Source of the DNA: Ascoidea asiatica
Taxonomy: Eukaryota > Ascomycota > Saccharomycetes > Ascoideales > Ascoideaceae
Assembly: GCA_001600695.1 (NCBI GenBank)
Contig: BCKQ01000004.1
Coordinates: forward strand, 682,001-746,000
Direction: 5' to 3'
Length of the DNA stretch: 64,000 bases
Both the position numbers and the translations under genes were made by a program. Below, in pieces: positions 12,388 to 21,490 of the stretch (position 1 is the first letter of the stretch; every line of letters starts with the position of its first letter). The notes beneath the pieces were generated by a model. That model had not been told where the DNA came from and ran no database searches. It saw nothing but the letters and a program-made list of their open reading frames with translations.

Positions 12388-12612
12388 TTATACAAACATT
12401 GATGGATGATTAAATTTGCTTTCACTATCAATACTTAAATAAGCAGAATTTAATTTCATCATTTCTTTTTGTTTGATTCCTAAATATATACTTATATTTT
12501 CCATTGGTGGTGATATTCTTTGTTTTTTATCCATATGATGATATTTAAGTATTTTATCTTTATAAGGTCCATCAATATTAGTAATAATTACTTCATCAAT
12601 ACCATAAATCAT
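12388..12612 (-). CDS. Small hypothetical protein, possibly the last exon of a spliced gene
   Basis: 74 codons from ATG 12612. I do not recognise the product. The composition looks coding rather than random: balanced charge, no Asn runs, and motifs such as IITNIDGPYKDKIL, PPMENISIYLGIKQKE and a terminal KFNHPSMFV. The frame stays open upstream of the ATG for about 20 codons (..KPTFNEDEFEIDFE), acidic like real protein, to a TAA. That suggests a missing 5' exon joined by an intron I could not place: GTATGT occurs at 12878-12883 on this strand, but no convincing acceptor pairs with it. A GC island (13110-13330) upstream could be its promoter. Confidence 0.4.
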   Translation of the reverse strand: MIYGIDEVIITNIDGPYKDKILKYHHMDKKQRISPPMENISIYLGIKQKEMMKLNSAYLSIDSESKFNHPSMFV

Positions 12613-13480
12613 TTCGAAATCAATTTCAAATTCATCTTCATTAAAAGTTGGTTTATATAAATAATTGGTTAATTGTTATTTATTTGAATTTTAGTATAGT
12701 TAATAGAAAATTACAGACAAGTTGATAGTAATTTAAGATAATGAAATAAATAGAAGAAGAAAAAAAACAAAATTAAAATAATGGAAAATATCAAGTCTTT
12801 TTATATTATTTTTTTTAACTATGGAATGATAAATTCAAGAAAGATTTCATCAAAAAGATACATATTGAAATCAATTTACATACTAATTTTAATTCTCTTA
12901 GATTGTTTGTAGATCTTAGATTATATAAGTACTAAAATAGTAAAAAGAAATAATCAATACAAACTTTCTCAAAGTATAAAATAAATTTGGCGTAGCAATT
13001 TTTACTTTTCAATGATATATTGACACTATTTATAGTTCTCTTCATTGTTTATATTCTCCAAAATCTTTATATTGATTGTATTTTAGGATTGAGTTCTAAA
13101 TCAAATAAAGTTTAGAAACAAAAAGAACAATCCGAGGGTGACCAGTGCTGAGTTCCGACCCACTGGTTTTCTTAGCCGAACTGCCGAGGTCTCAACAACA
13201 AAATTAGCCACTTGTCAGCCACTACGCAATGGAATCAATTTACTTTTGTGGCATTGAAAGGGGAAATTTCTTTATCTCAGCTCAGGTCAGCAGCAACCGA
13301 GAAGCAGTTCAAACTCCATTTGATTGCTCAATCTGGTAATAATAGATTAAACAACTCTGGATTATTAATCTTACTCAACAAAACTTCTTATCTTTATTAT
13401 CTTTATTATCCTTATGATCTTTATTGGATCAATCAAGCAATAACAGAAAAACAAAAAAGCAAAAAAAATTATTTTAAAAA
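12613..13480. other. Intergenic with GC-richer patch upstream of the small ORF
   Basis: AT-rich to about 13100. Then, at about 13125-13330, a GC-richer patch has CCGAGGGTGACC, GAACTGCCGAGGTC and CTCAGCTCAGGTCAGCAGC. A 91-codon plus-strand ORF here (13212-13487) has no protein-like pattern and runs into the tRNA, so I do not call it. The patch may be the promoter of the minus-strand gene. Confidence 0.35.
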
Positions 13481-13551
13481 TGCGTAAGCCCGGAATTGAA
13501 CTGGGGGCCCGACGATGGCAACGTCGAATTTTACCACTAAACCACTTACGC
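13481..13551 (-). tRNA. tRNA-Gly (anticodon GCC)
   Basis: 71 nt on the minus strand, intron-less. Acceptor arms GCGTAAG and CTTACGC pair perfectly, with discriminator A. The anticodon stem CGACG/CGTCG closes the loop TTGCCAT (anticodon GCC). The D-arm A box is TGGTTTAGTGG. The T arm reads CCCAG-TTCAATT-CCGGG, which leaves an A-C mismatch at the 52-62 position where the S. cerevisiae gene has G-C; the same base is the first position of the B box. T runs follow on the transcribed side (RNA polymerase III terminator). Either a tolerated variant or a base error. Confidence 0.95.
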
Positions 13552-13661
13552 TTAACTTTATGTATCTCTCATAGAAATAAGAGAACTTCAATGCAAAATA
13601 CAAATACAAATATTCAGTATATTGCTTTGACTCTATATAAAAATAACTCTAAATTTAAAAT

Positions 13662-14516
13662 CTATACTCGATCATCATTTCTAAAACTTCTTAATGGTCT
13701 TTTTCCAAATTCTATAACAAAATAGGAATTTTCTTTATTACATATTTCACTATATGTTACACAGAAAACAAGTATAGATAAAATAATACCAATAATACCA
13801 CCAGCTTTTGTAATATTTTCAGATCTAGTAAAATTTGCAATTGATAATACCAAAAATAAAATAAAAACTAAAAAAATTACTATAAAAAAATCTATTCTTC
13901 CTTTCCATGTACAAAACCATAAAATTAATGAATATATTGCCCATGATAATAACCAAAATCCAATTGCATTTTCAAGTTTATTTTCAGTTGAATCTGATTT
14001 AAATGATGATGTAATTTTAAAATCTTCTGTATTTACAGCTCCCCATGAAACCCAAAAACATCCATATGGTAAAAAAACTGAACTTGAGAAATTATCTCCT
14101 TGAAAAAATGCAAAACATCCTGCAATAATTTCTAAAAAACCACCAACAAAAAATGCCAGACCAATTGTTAAACTTGAAATATCAAGTCCAAGACATTTTG
14201 CATTAGAACATGAAAATAAAAATGTTGTAATTGCAAAAGCACATAATCCTAAAGGAACATAATTTCCTTTTGGTTTTTCTTTTAAAGAATTAATATTTTC
14301 ATTTTGTAATTGTAAATATTTTTTTGATTCTTTTGCAAGTAATGATGAAATTAAATCATCTTTTAAAATCTTACGTCCTCCAATATTAATAAAATCTTTT
14401 TCATTTACTTCTAATTCTATATTTTTTTCATCCCGTTTATATATACCAGTTTCATTATATTCTAATTCACTTAACAGGATTTGACCTGATTTTTTTTCAC
14501 TATTATTAAATGACAT
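13662..14516 (-). CDS. Acetate/ammonium transporter, GPR1/FUN34/YaaH (AceTr) family, copy 1
   Basis: 284 residues. A soluble N-terminus (about 1-85) precedes roughly six hydrophobic segments. Family landmarks: NYVPLGL at the start of the first membrane segment (canonical NPAPLGL), FSCSNAKCLGLD, AFFVGGFLEIIAGCFAFFQGD, the LPYGCFWVSW segment and a final ENITKAGGIIGIILSI. Family members move acetate/acetic acid, and some are linked to ammonia export. The first Pro of the signature is Tyr here and in the neighbouring copy. The shared GGRKILKDDLISSLL-type segment before the membrane part shows the two copies arose by tandem duplication. Substrate cannot be told from sequence. Confidence 0.88.
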   Translation of the reverse strand: MSFNNSEKKSGQILLSELEYNETGIYKRDEKNIELEVNEKDFINIGGRKILKDDLISSLLAKESKKYLQLQNENINSLKEKPKGNYVPLGLCAFAITTFLFSCSNAKCLGLDISSLTIGLAFFVGGFLEIIAGCFAFFQGDNFSSSVFLPYGCFWVSWGAVNTEDFKITSSFKSDSTENKLENAIGFWLLSWAIYSLILWFCTWKGRIDFFIVIFLVFILFLVLSIANFTRSENITKAGGIIGIILSILVFCVTYSEICNKENSYFVIEFGKRPLRSFRNDDRV

Positions 14517-15696
14517 ACTGTAATTATATAATTATTTAAGAATTTTTTTTATAATAAAAATTAATTCCTTTTTTTTTTTTTTTANTTTTTTTTNTTTATT
14601 TTAAAATTAATTGGTGAAATTTACTTCAAATTTATAATAAATAATGATAATATTGATAATATTGTATATAAAATGAAATTCTGAGGGAATTATTTAACCA
14701 CTTGTCAAAAATTTTCTCTTATAATTCAATTATTATTCTTTTATTTGTTCAAAAAAAATAGGATATAAAATATTAATATCACCTCCCATATGTTACAGAT
14801 ACCTTTTAAAATAATTTTTATGAATTTTTATGAACATTTTAAAAGAATTTAAAAGAATTTTGCCTTAGCAATTTGATTATCTAAGCCTTATGGAAAAACT
14901 ATTTAGTAATAATAAAAAATAAAAAAAATAAAAAAAAATAAAACCAAAATACAATCTCTATAACGATAATCTATACAATCAGCCAAATGTTAAAAACTTG
15001 TTATATTTCATTAATTGGTTAACATTAAGCCGGTTAAATTGAAATTTTTATATCCAGTATAATTTTATGTAGTGTATATGAAAAATAGTTAATGAAAATA
15101 ATAATATTTGGAATACCCATAAAAAATTATCCTTTTAGAATAATTATAAATTAAGTAATGAAAAGCCATTCATACCTTCATAATAAAATATGATATATTT
15201 TAATTTTCACTTAGTTTATTGAAATTTATAATTATTTAATTCAATTAATTCCATTTCTAGATTGATTCTCCTATTATGAAGTATAAAAAAAAGTAGTTTT
15301 TAAGTAAAGTTTATTAGAAATAATAGTGTCATTAATATTATTTAACATTTTCAAATTTAGCCAGCTATTGAACGGCTACTTTTTTGAAGTTTTTTAAAAC
15401 TGCAAAGTTGAGAAGTTTTAAAATTTTGAATATTAAAAATATTTAAAATAAATATTATTTATTTATGTATCTATCACGATATGAAGATTATTGAATTAAT
15501 TTAAGTTGAAGATAATGTTTAAGATTTGAAAAGAAATTAATTATTTATTACGTAAGTAAGTGAATAAGTAAGTATATAGATATAAATATTTATTTAATTA
15601 GAATTAAAATTAATTAGAAATGGAATTAGAATTGAAATGGAAATAGAAAAAAGAATATAAAAAGAATGAATGAGAATTGAAGTTGATTGAAGTGAA
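14517..15696. other. Intergenic between the two transporter copies
   Basis: 1180 very AT-rich bases including a T-homopolymer with two Ns (14585, 14594). I see no coding exon and no GC island like the one upstream of copy 2. The copy 1 promoter must lie here. Confidence 0.6.
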
Positions 15697-16355
15697 TTAA
15701 ACTTGTACAGTTGATTTTTTTCTTAATATTGGAGTTTTAATTTGATTTAAAATAATAAAAGAATTTTCTGGAGAACTTAATTCAGTATAAGTTACATAAA
15801 AAGTAGAAACAGCTAAGATTATACCAATAATACCACCAGCTTTAGTTACATTTTCAGAACCTGTGAAATTTGCAATTGATAAAATAAAAAAAGTTAAAAA
15901 AACTTCAAAAATTATAATAAAAAAATCAATTCTACCTTTCCAAGTACAAATCCATAATAATAAACAATATAAAGCCCAAGCAAGAAGGTAAAAACCTAAA
16001 GCATTACCTAATTGTTTACCAGTTTTATCAGATGAATAAGCATTAATTATACCAAAAGATTCAGTATTTATTGCAGCCCATGATATCCAAAAACTTCCAA
16101 AAGGTACAAAAACTGAACTTGTATAAGTATCACCTTGAGAAAAAGCTAATAAACCAGAAATCATTAAAGTTATACCACCTGAGAAATAAGCAGAAGCTGC
16201 AGCAACATTTGGAATATTTAAACCAAGACAATTTGCATTTGAACAAGAAAGAATGAAGATTGTAATTGCAAAAACAGATAAACCCATTGGTAAATAATTT
16301 GCAGGTTTTACTTTTTCTGGAGAATTATCAACATCAAAATTGTTATTAGTCTTAA

Positions 16356-16393
<38 letters not shown>

Positions 16394-16614
16394 GAATTTA
16401 ATAATAAAGATAATTTTTTAGAATCTTTTAAAATTAAAGAATTTATTAAATCATCTTTCAAGACTTTATTATCACCAATTTGAATATAATTATCAAAATT
16501 TGAAATATTTTTAATTTCATTATTGTTATTGTTATTGTTATTGTTATCATTATGATTTATAAATTCTTGTTGAGAATCCATTGGTTTCTCATTACAACTT
16601 GTACTAAATGACAT
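15697..16614 (-). CDS. Acetate/ammonium transporter, GPR1/FUN34/YaaH (AceTr) family, copy 2
   Basis: 305 residues, colinear with copy 1 but with two Asn runs in the soluble N-terminus (about 24-32 and 77-85). Membrane-part landmarks are NYLPMGLSVFAIT (NPAPLGL signature with Pro to Tyr and Leu to Met), ILSCSNANCLGLN, FSGGITLMISGLLAFSQGD, VPFGSFWISW and the FTGSENVTKAGGIIGIILAV segment. About six transmembrane segments. Its upstream region carries a strong GC island and two 11-bp repeat arrays absent from copy 1, so the copies are probably regulated differently. Function by family only. Confidence 0.88.
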
Positions 16615-16851
16615 TTTGTTATGTTGTGTTATGTTTACTATTATATTATTATTATGATTAAGAGTTATAGGATATGAAAGTAAATTATAATTGTGAAAAA
16701 AGATTAGTGAAAATAATAATGTTTTATAATAATTTTCTTTTCATAATAAAGATATTTATTCAATTTGCTAATTATTTAAATTATTGATATCTTTTTTTTT
16801 CTTTCAAAGTGAGGAGATTTCTGACACACCATCAGAGTTTATCAATAATCA

Positions 16852-16884
16852 TTTACGGTGTGTTTACGGTGTGTTTACGGTGTG
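16852..16884. repeat. Three perfect tandem copies of TTTACGGTGTG (11 bp)
   Basis: Copies at 16852-16862, 16863-16873 and 16874-16884, 240-270 bases upstream of transporter copy 2. The period is about one helical turn. The reverse complement (CACACCGTAAA) is vaguely like Rap1/Tbf1-type sequences but not a clean match. Confidence 0.95.
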
Positions 16885-17170
16885 AATTCAATCATTCACT
16901 GCTGTATTTTTGACTGGAATATTCTCGTAGTGGAATTGCAAAAGTGAATTTAACCTTAAACCAGAACAAGAAAAGCGAGGAAACAACAAACAAACAAACA
17001 GATAACAATCAATAATAACATCAACAACAATCAACAAAAGAATCCAGCATTGCTATTAGCCTAAATAGATGCCATTGAAGTGTTGGATCTTCGAGGGGAA
17101 TAACTTCGTATTTCCCACCACAAAAGGCCCTCGACGCTTTCGGAAATACTCATCAGCCAGACTGGGGCAA

Positions 17171-17192
17171 GGCTGGGACACGGCTGGGACAC
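17171..17192. repeat. Two perfect tandem copies of GGCTGGGACAC (11 bp)
   Basis: Copies at 17171-17181 and 17182-17192 inside the GC island upstream of transporter copy 2, followed directly by GCGCGCACCCCC. Confidence 0.95.
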
Positions 17193-17542
17193 GCGCGCAC
17201 CCCCAGTGGACCCCTCTGCCTCGGACTCCTCCAGACCGGGCTTAACTCCGAAACCCAATCCGCCACATATGTGCCCCAAGACTTGGGCCAAAAGCTATCC
17301 AGGGCCTATCCACACTTGTGGGGTTCAGTTGTGGCGCGGTGCTGAGTCAGCTTTTTCTGTTAAGTTTCTCGGCTTCGCGGAGCCCCCGTGATAAGTATGT
17401 ATGAAACCATTACCGTGGAGCTTCTTTCTTTAAGTATATCTATATACGAAAACCTTACACAGTAAGAAGTTAATTGAATAACATACATAAAATATTTAAT
17501 TTCTAATAATACAAAGGTGGTAATAAGGTGGTGATAATTGAA

Positions 17543-17872
17543 TTAAATTTTATCTTTTTTCCAATTTTCAACCATATCATTCATTAAAATATCTGCAACA
17601 TTTCTTTTAACAATTTCATTTTTAAAAATATTATTATCTTTTGAAAAAATTAAAAATTTTAAAATTTGTAATGAATTTGGATAAATTAAAAATTTTGAAT
17701 TTTTTTTAATTGACCAAAAATTATATAAATAATTTAAATATGATAAAAATTTTTTATCTTCAAGATATTTATTTTGTGCTAAATAATTTAAATAATTTAA
17801 ATTTGATAAAGATTGTATAAATTCTAATTCAATTTCCCATCTTGTTGGTAATTCTTTATTTATTTCTTCCAT
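17543..17872 (-). CDS. MED31: Mediator complex subunit 31 (SOH1)
   Basis: 109 residues, the conserved Soh1 fold of the Mediator middle module. The signature LPTRWEIELEFIQSLSNLNYL is at residues 8-28, followed by YLAQNKYLEDKKFLSYLNYLYNFW and IYPNSLQILKFL; the end VADILMNDMVENWKKD aligns with the S. cerevisiae C-terminus. The Pro-Pro-Tyr segment usually found after the tryptophan is degenerate here (SIKKNSKFLIYP). The start ATG sits seven residues before the signature. The frame is open further upstream but without another good Met. Divergent from DUO1 over 329 bases. Confidence 0.93.
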   Translation of the reverse strand: MEEINKELPTRWEIELEFIQSLSNLNYLNYLAQNKYLEDKKFLSYLNYLYNFWSIKKNSKFLIYPNSLQILKFLIFSKDNNIFKNEIVKRNVADILMNDMVENWKKDKI

Positions 17873-18201
17873 TATTTCTTCATCATCTACCTCTATTATA
17901 TTATAATTTATGAATAAATGAAGAGTAAATAAAGTATTAATTAGTTTATTACCGCTTAAGTACTTTTTACTTTCTTATATTCAATAAAGGGGTAAAATAT
18001 TTATATCGGTATTTAAATAGTATCACGTGATCATTATCATTATTATCAATATTATTTTTGATTGTTTATTTTTTAAACTTAATACTTAATAGAGTAAATA
18101 GTAGTATATAAAGAAGAATAAATATAAATATAAATATAAATATAAATATAAATGAAATGAAATGAAATGAAATGAATTAAAGATATAAGAGAAATAATGA
18201 A
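17873..18201. promoter_or_regulatory. Divergent promoter MED31/DUO1
   Basis: 329 bases. Contains TCACGTGA (18023-18030), a perfect Cbf1/E-box palindrome, and a simple-repeat leader next to DUO1: AAATAT repeats grading into GAAAT repeats at about 18119-18175. Confidence 0.5.
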
Positions 18202-18984
18202 ATGGAAGAAATTAATATAGAAGAAATATATGATAAAATAGATTTAATAAAAAGAAATTCAATTAATGTTAATACTAGTTTTAATAATGATTTAAATGAA
18301 AATATAACTTTAGATATTAATGGTAATATTATAAACTCCAATAATACTTCAATTGAAGAAGATCCAAAAGAAGACAATATAGAAGACAATATAGAAGAAG
18401 AAGAAGAAGAAGAAGAAAAGATTAATAATTCAATATTCTCAATTAATGAAAGTATTAATGAAAGTATTAATGAAACTATTAATAATATCAATATAAATGA
18501 TAATATTCTTGATAATAATATAAATTATAACATAATAAGTAAAACAGAATTAAGAAATGAATTAAAGAAATTAAAATTAATTAATAATTTCATTAATAAA
18601 AGTATTGAAAGTATTCAAATGATTGAATTTAATTTAATTAAAATTAATAAAAATGTAAATAATTCAAATAATTTAATTTCAGATTGGATTAAAATTATTT
18701 CTCAAACTATTAATATTAATAAATTATTACAATCAAATAATATTAATAATAATAATATTAATAATAATAAATGGGAAGGTAAAAAAAATGATAATTTTAA
18801 ATTTGATGAAAAATTTAAAAAATTAAATGATTTAAAAATTTATGAAAATAATTTAAAAAAATTAAAATTAAAAAAAGAAATTGAAAAAAAAAAAGAAATG
18901 AAAATTAAAGAAGAAAAATTAAAAAAAAGAGATGAATTAATTAAAAGAAGAATTTATGGTAATAAATCAAAAAGATTTAGATAA
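18202..18984 (+). CDS. DUO1: DASH/Dam1 complex subunit DUO1-like
   Basis: 260 residues. The Dam1/DASH ring couples kinetochores to microtubules. The conserved Duo1 core is at about 115-195: LRNELKKLKLINNFINKSIESIQ, NVNNSNNLISDWIKIISQT, KLLQSN and WEG. It is followed by the family-typical Lys/Glu-rich coiled tail ending RRIYGNKSKRFR. The N-terminal 110 residues are acidic and Asn-rich with an eight-Glu run. Assignment rests on pattern memory of the SDWIKIISQT segment plus architecture. It shares a short divergent promoter with MED31. Confidence 0.8.
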   Translation: MEEINIEEIYDKIDLIKRNSINVNTSFNNDLNENITLDINGNIINSNNTSIEEDPKEDNIEDNIEEEEEEEEKINNSIFSINESINESINETINNININDNILDNNINYNIISKTELRNELKKLKLINNFINKSIESIQMIEFNLIKINKNVNNSNNLISDWIKIISQTININKLLQSNNINNNNINNNKWEGKKNDNFKFDEKFKKLNDLKIYENNLKKLKLKKEIEKKKEMKIKEEKLKKRDELIKRRIYGNKSKRFR

Positions 18985-20028
18985 TTTTTAGATATTATTA
19001 AATAATATAAATCTGGAGAAATGTGTTAAAAATCGGATAAATTGGATAAATCGGATAGTTTGGATAATTTGGATAATTAGTTATGATTTAGGAGAATAAA
19101 GTAAAGATATAATAAAGTACTGTATCAGTTTATGAAGTTATTCATTCATTCATTCATTCATTCTATTTATTTGATTATGAGAGGGTACATTAAAGTGGGT
19201 TGTAATGATTTTTATTCTCTTATGTAAAAGTAATATAATATATTACAATATCCGGGGAGTACCGTATCCAAGGATTGTATCCGTATATACTAATAAACAA
19301 ACCATGACGCGGATATACTTGCAACCGGACTGGACTATCAAAAGCAGAAAACTTCCCGAAACGGAACGCCGACGTGGGGTGGCTTTTTTGGTGGCCGTCA
19401 GCAGGTGCTGGTGTTCGGTGTCAGTTCTGGGTGAGTGCCGACGTCGAGTGCACAGCCAGTGCGGGTGGCCCACTGAAGGCACTCGAAATGCTCCCACTTC
19501 CCCAGGGTCGGATTTTCTTTGAGGGTGGTGTCTGCAGTGCTCGCGGCCTGGGCACTCTAACGACATATTTCTCGCGCGGTGTGAGAGGGTGCTCCACCTC
19601 CCACTCTCTTACTCTCTTACTCTCTTACTTTCTTTCCCGGTTTCCACTCCCTGGATTACAAGCGTTAATATCCACCCAGATTTATCATCATCTATTTTAT
19701 TCTATTCTATCATAATCATAATCAATCAATCAATCAATCAATTAATCAATATATTATCAATTATCAATCAATTATCTATTTATCCTTAGATTTAATATAT
19801 CATTTCGAATTATCTTCTAATAATTTTCATTCTTTCTCTTTTCTTTGTCTTTCATCTTTCATCTTTCATCTTTCATCTTTCAATTGAAATCTTTATATTA
19901 AATAATATATATTGTAATTGGTAATATAATATATTAATTCATTTACTCCTTGTTTAATAAATTGATATTTTATTATCTTTTCAATAAAAAAAAAACATTT
20001 ATGAGATTTAATAATATCTCATATCAAT

Positions 20029-20072
<44 letters not shown>

Positions 20073-20094
20073 TAAATAAATAATCTAAACAAAA
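18985..20094 (+). promoter_or_regulatory. PDB1 upstream region with large GC-rich island
   Basis: 1110 bases. Simple CATT repeats lie at about 19142-19162. A GC-rich island runs from about 19245 to 19670 in otherwise AT-rich DNA. It starts with TATCCG-G-GGAGTACCG (19249-19264), shared with the PDA1 promoter, and CGGATA/TATCCG occurs five times (19034, 19052, 19249, 19278, 19310). GAGTGC/GCACTC occurs four times (19433, 19446, 19478, 19551). A CT-rich tract with ACTCTCTT repeats (about 19600-19630) and then 420 bases of AT-rich leader precede the ATG. ORFs of 66-113 codons on both strands are GC-driven and not called. Confidence 0.55.
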
Positions 20095-21240
20095 ATGGCT
20101 TCAAATATTATTAAATCAAATCTTTCAAATATTTTAAATAAAAATGTTAAAAATATTTCAAAATTTAATAATTTAAAAAATTTATCAAATTTAAAATCTC
20201 AAAAAATGATGTTTCAAAGAAATGAATCTTCTGCATCTCAATTAACTCCAATTACTGTAAGAGATGCTTTAAATTCTGCAATGGCTGAAGAAATTGAAAG
20301 AGATAAAGATGTTTATTTAATGGGTGAAGAAGTTGCTGTTTATAATGGTGCTTATAAAATTTCAAGAAATTTATTAGATAGATTTGGTGATAAAAGAATT
20401 ATTGATACTCCAATTACTGAAATGGGTTTTACTGGGTTATGTGTTGGTAGTGCTTTAGCAGGTTTAAAACCAATTTGTGAATTTATGACTTTTAATTTTG
20501 CAATGCAATCAATTGATCAAATTATAAATTCTGCTGCAAAAACTTTTTATATGTCTGGTGGTAAACAACCTTGTAATATAACTTTTAGAGGTCCAAATGG
20601 TGCTGCTGCTGGTGTTGCTGCTCAACATTCTCAATGTTATGCTGCTTGGTATGGTTCAATTCCTGGTTTAAAAGTTGTTTCTCCATATTCTGCTGCTGAT
20701 TATAGAGGTTTAATTAAAGCTGCAATTAGAGATCCAAATCCAGTAATTTTTTTAGAAAATGAAATTTTATATAATGATGTATTTAATTTAACTGATGAAG
20801 AATTATCAATAGATTATGTTTTACCTTTTGGCAAAGCAAAAATTGAAAGAGAAGGTAATGATGTAACAATTGTTGCACATTCAAGAAATGTTCAATTTTC
20901 TTTACAAGCTGCAGATGAATTAAAAAAAAAATATAATGTTGATGCTGAAATTATTAATTTAAGATCAATTAAACCAATGGATGTACCTTCAATTATTAAT
21001 TCAATTAAAAAAACTCATCATATTGTAACTGTTGAAGCTGGTTTTCCAGCTTTTGGTGTTGGTTCTGAAATTTGTGCTCAAATAATGGAAAGTGAAGCTT
21101 TTGATTATTTAGATGCTCCTGTTGAAAGATGTACTGGATGTGAAGTTCCAACTCCATATGCAAAAGAATTAGAAGATTTTGCATTCCCTGATCCTCCAAC
21201 TATTGTTAGAGCTGCTAAAAAAGTTTTATCAATTGATTAA
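20095..21240 (+). CDS. PDB1: Pyruvate dehydrogenase E1 component, beta subunit (mitochondrial)
   Basis: 381 residues. With PDA1 it forms the thiamine-diphosphate-dependent E1 that decarboxylates pyruvate in the mitochondrial matrix. A Ser/Asn/Lys-rich presequence (about 1-48) precedes the conserved body: [50 protein letters not shown] (with the conserved Glu), [51 protein letters not shown] and [14 protein letters not shown]. It ends [10 protein letters not shown]. Codon use is extremely uniform (TTA, AGA, GGT), as expected of a highly expressed gene. PDA1 lies 40 kb downstream on the same strand. Confidence 0.97.
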   Translation: MASNIIKSNLSNILNKNVKNISKFNNLKNLSNLKSQKMMFQRNESSASQLTPITVRDALNSAMAEEIERDKDVYLMGEEVAVYNGAYKISRNLLDRFGDKRIIDTPITEMGFTGLCVGSALAGLKPICEFMTFNFAMQSIDQIINSAAKTFYMSGGKQPCNITFRGPNGAAAGVAAQHSQCYAAWYGSIPGLKVVSPYSAADYRGLIKAAIRDPNPVIFLENEILYNDVFNLTDEELSIDYVLPFGKAKIEREGNDVTIVAHSRNVQFSLQAADELKKKYNVDAEIINLRSIKPMDVPSIINSIKKTHHIVTVEAGFPAFGVGSEICAQIMESEAFDYLDAPVERCTGCEVPTPYAKELEDFAFPDPPTIVRAAKKVLSID

Positions 21241-21274
21241 ATTACTTATTTATTATATATATGAATATATGAAT

Positions 21275-21312
21275 TTACAAGAATATTAGAATATTAGAAT
21301 ATTAGAATATAC
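21275..21312. repeat. 9-bp tandem repeat (AATATTAGA) after PDB1
   Basis: About three to four copies of GAATATTA in the PDB1 3' region, in an AT-only context. Low functional weight. Confidence 0.8.
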
Positions 21313-21490
21313 ATAAATTATACAGTATGTATACATTCAATATATGAAATTAAACTTTTTATTTAAATTTGTCCATTTATAGATTTTATTTTAAACAAAT
21401 TTTTTTATACATAATATATATATATACTGTATATATTAATGAAATAAATGAATTAAAGATAATATATAAATATATAAATATAGATAAGTA

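Larger units (their letters stand above)
16615..17542 (-). promoter_or_regulatory. Promoter region of transporter copy 2 with GC-rich island
   Basis: Begins AT-rich next to the ATG, then holds a triple 11-bp repeat (16852-16884) and a GC-rich island at about 17080-17400. The island contains a double 11-bp repeat (17171-17192), TAACTCCG (17243-17250), a TGAGTCA (17343-17349, Gcn4/AP-1-like) and CGGCTTCGCGGAGCCCCCG. ORFs of 61-76 codons on both strands here follow from GC content and have no protein pattern. The 3' end of MED31 adjoins the far side. Confidence 0.55.

Noticed and set aside
13212-13725. Two overlapping plus-strand ORFs around the tRNA
   Set aside because: They run through the antisense of tRNA-Gly and the 3' end of the transporter gene; composition is not protein-like.
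16850-16885. Telomere-like or subtelomeric repeat (TTTACGGTGTG)
   Set aside because: Only three copies, internal to a gene-dense region, at a promoter position; no other subtelomeric signs.
17061-17391. Opposing GC-rich ORFs upstream of transporter copy 2
   Set aside because: Both strands are open because of GC content; better explained as a promoter island with 11-bp repeats.
17873-17960. Extra 5' exon of MED31
   Set aside because: The frame is open upstream, but there is no canonical donor/branch pair and the existing ATG already precedes the conserved signature at a normal distance.
19205-19789. Cluster of ORFs (66-113 codons) upstream of PDB1
   Set aside because: Overlapping open frames on both strands in a GC island, no domain or codon pattern of the neighbours; treated as regulatory DNA.
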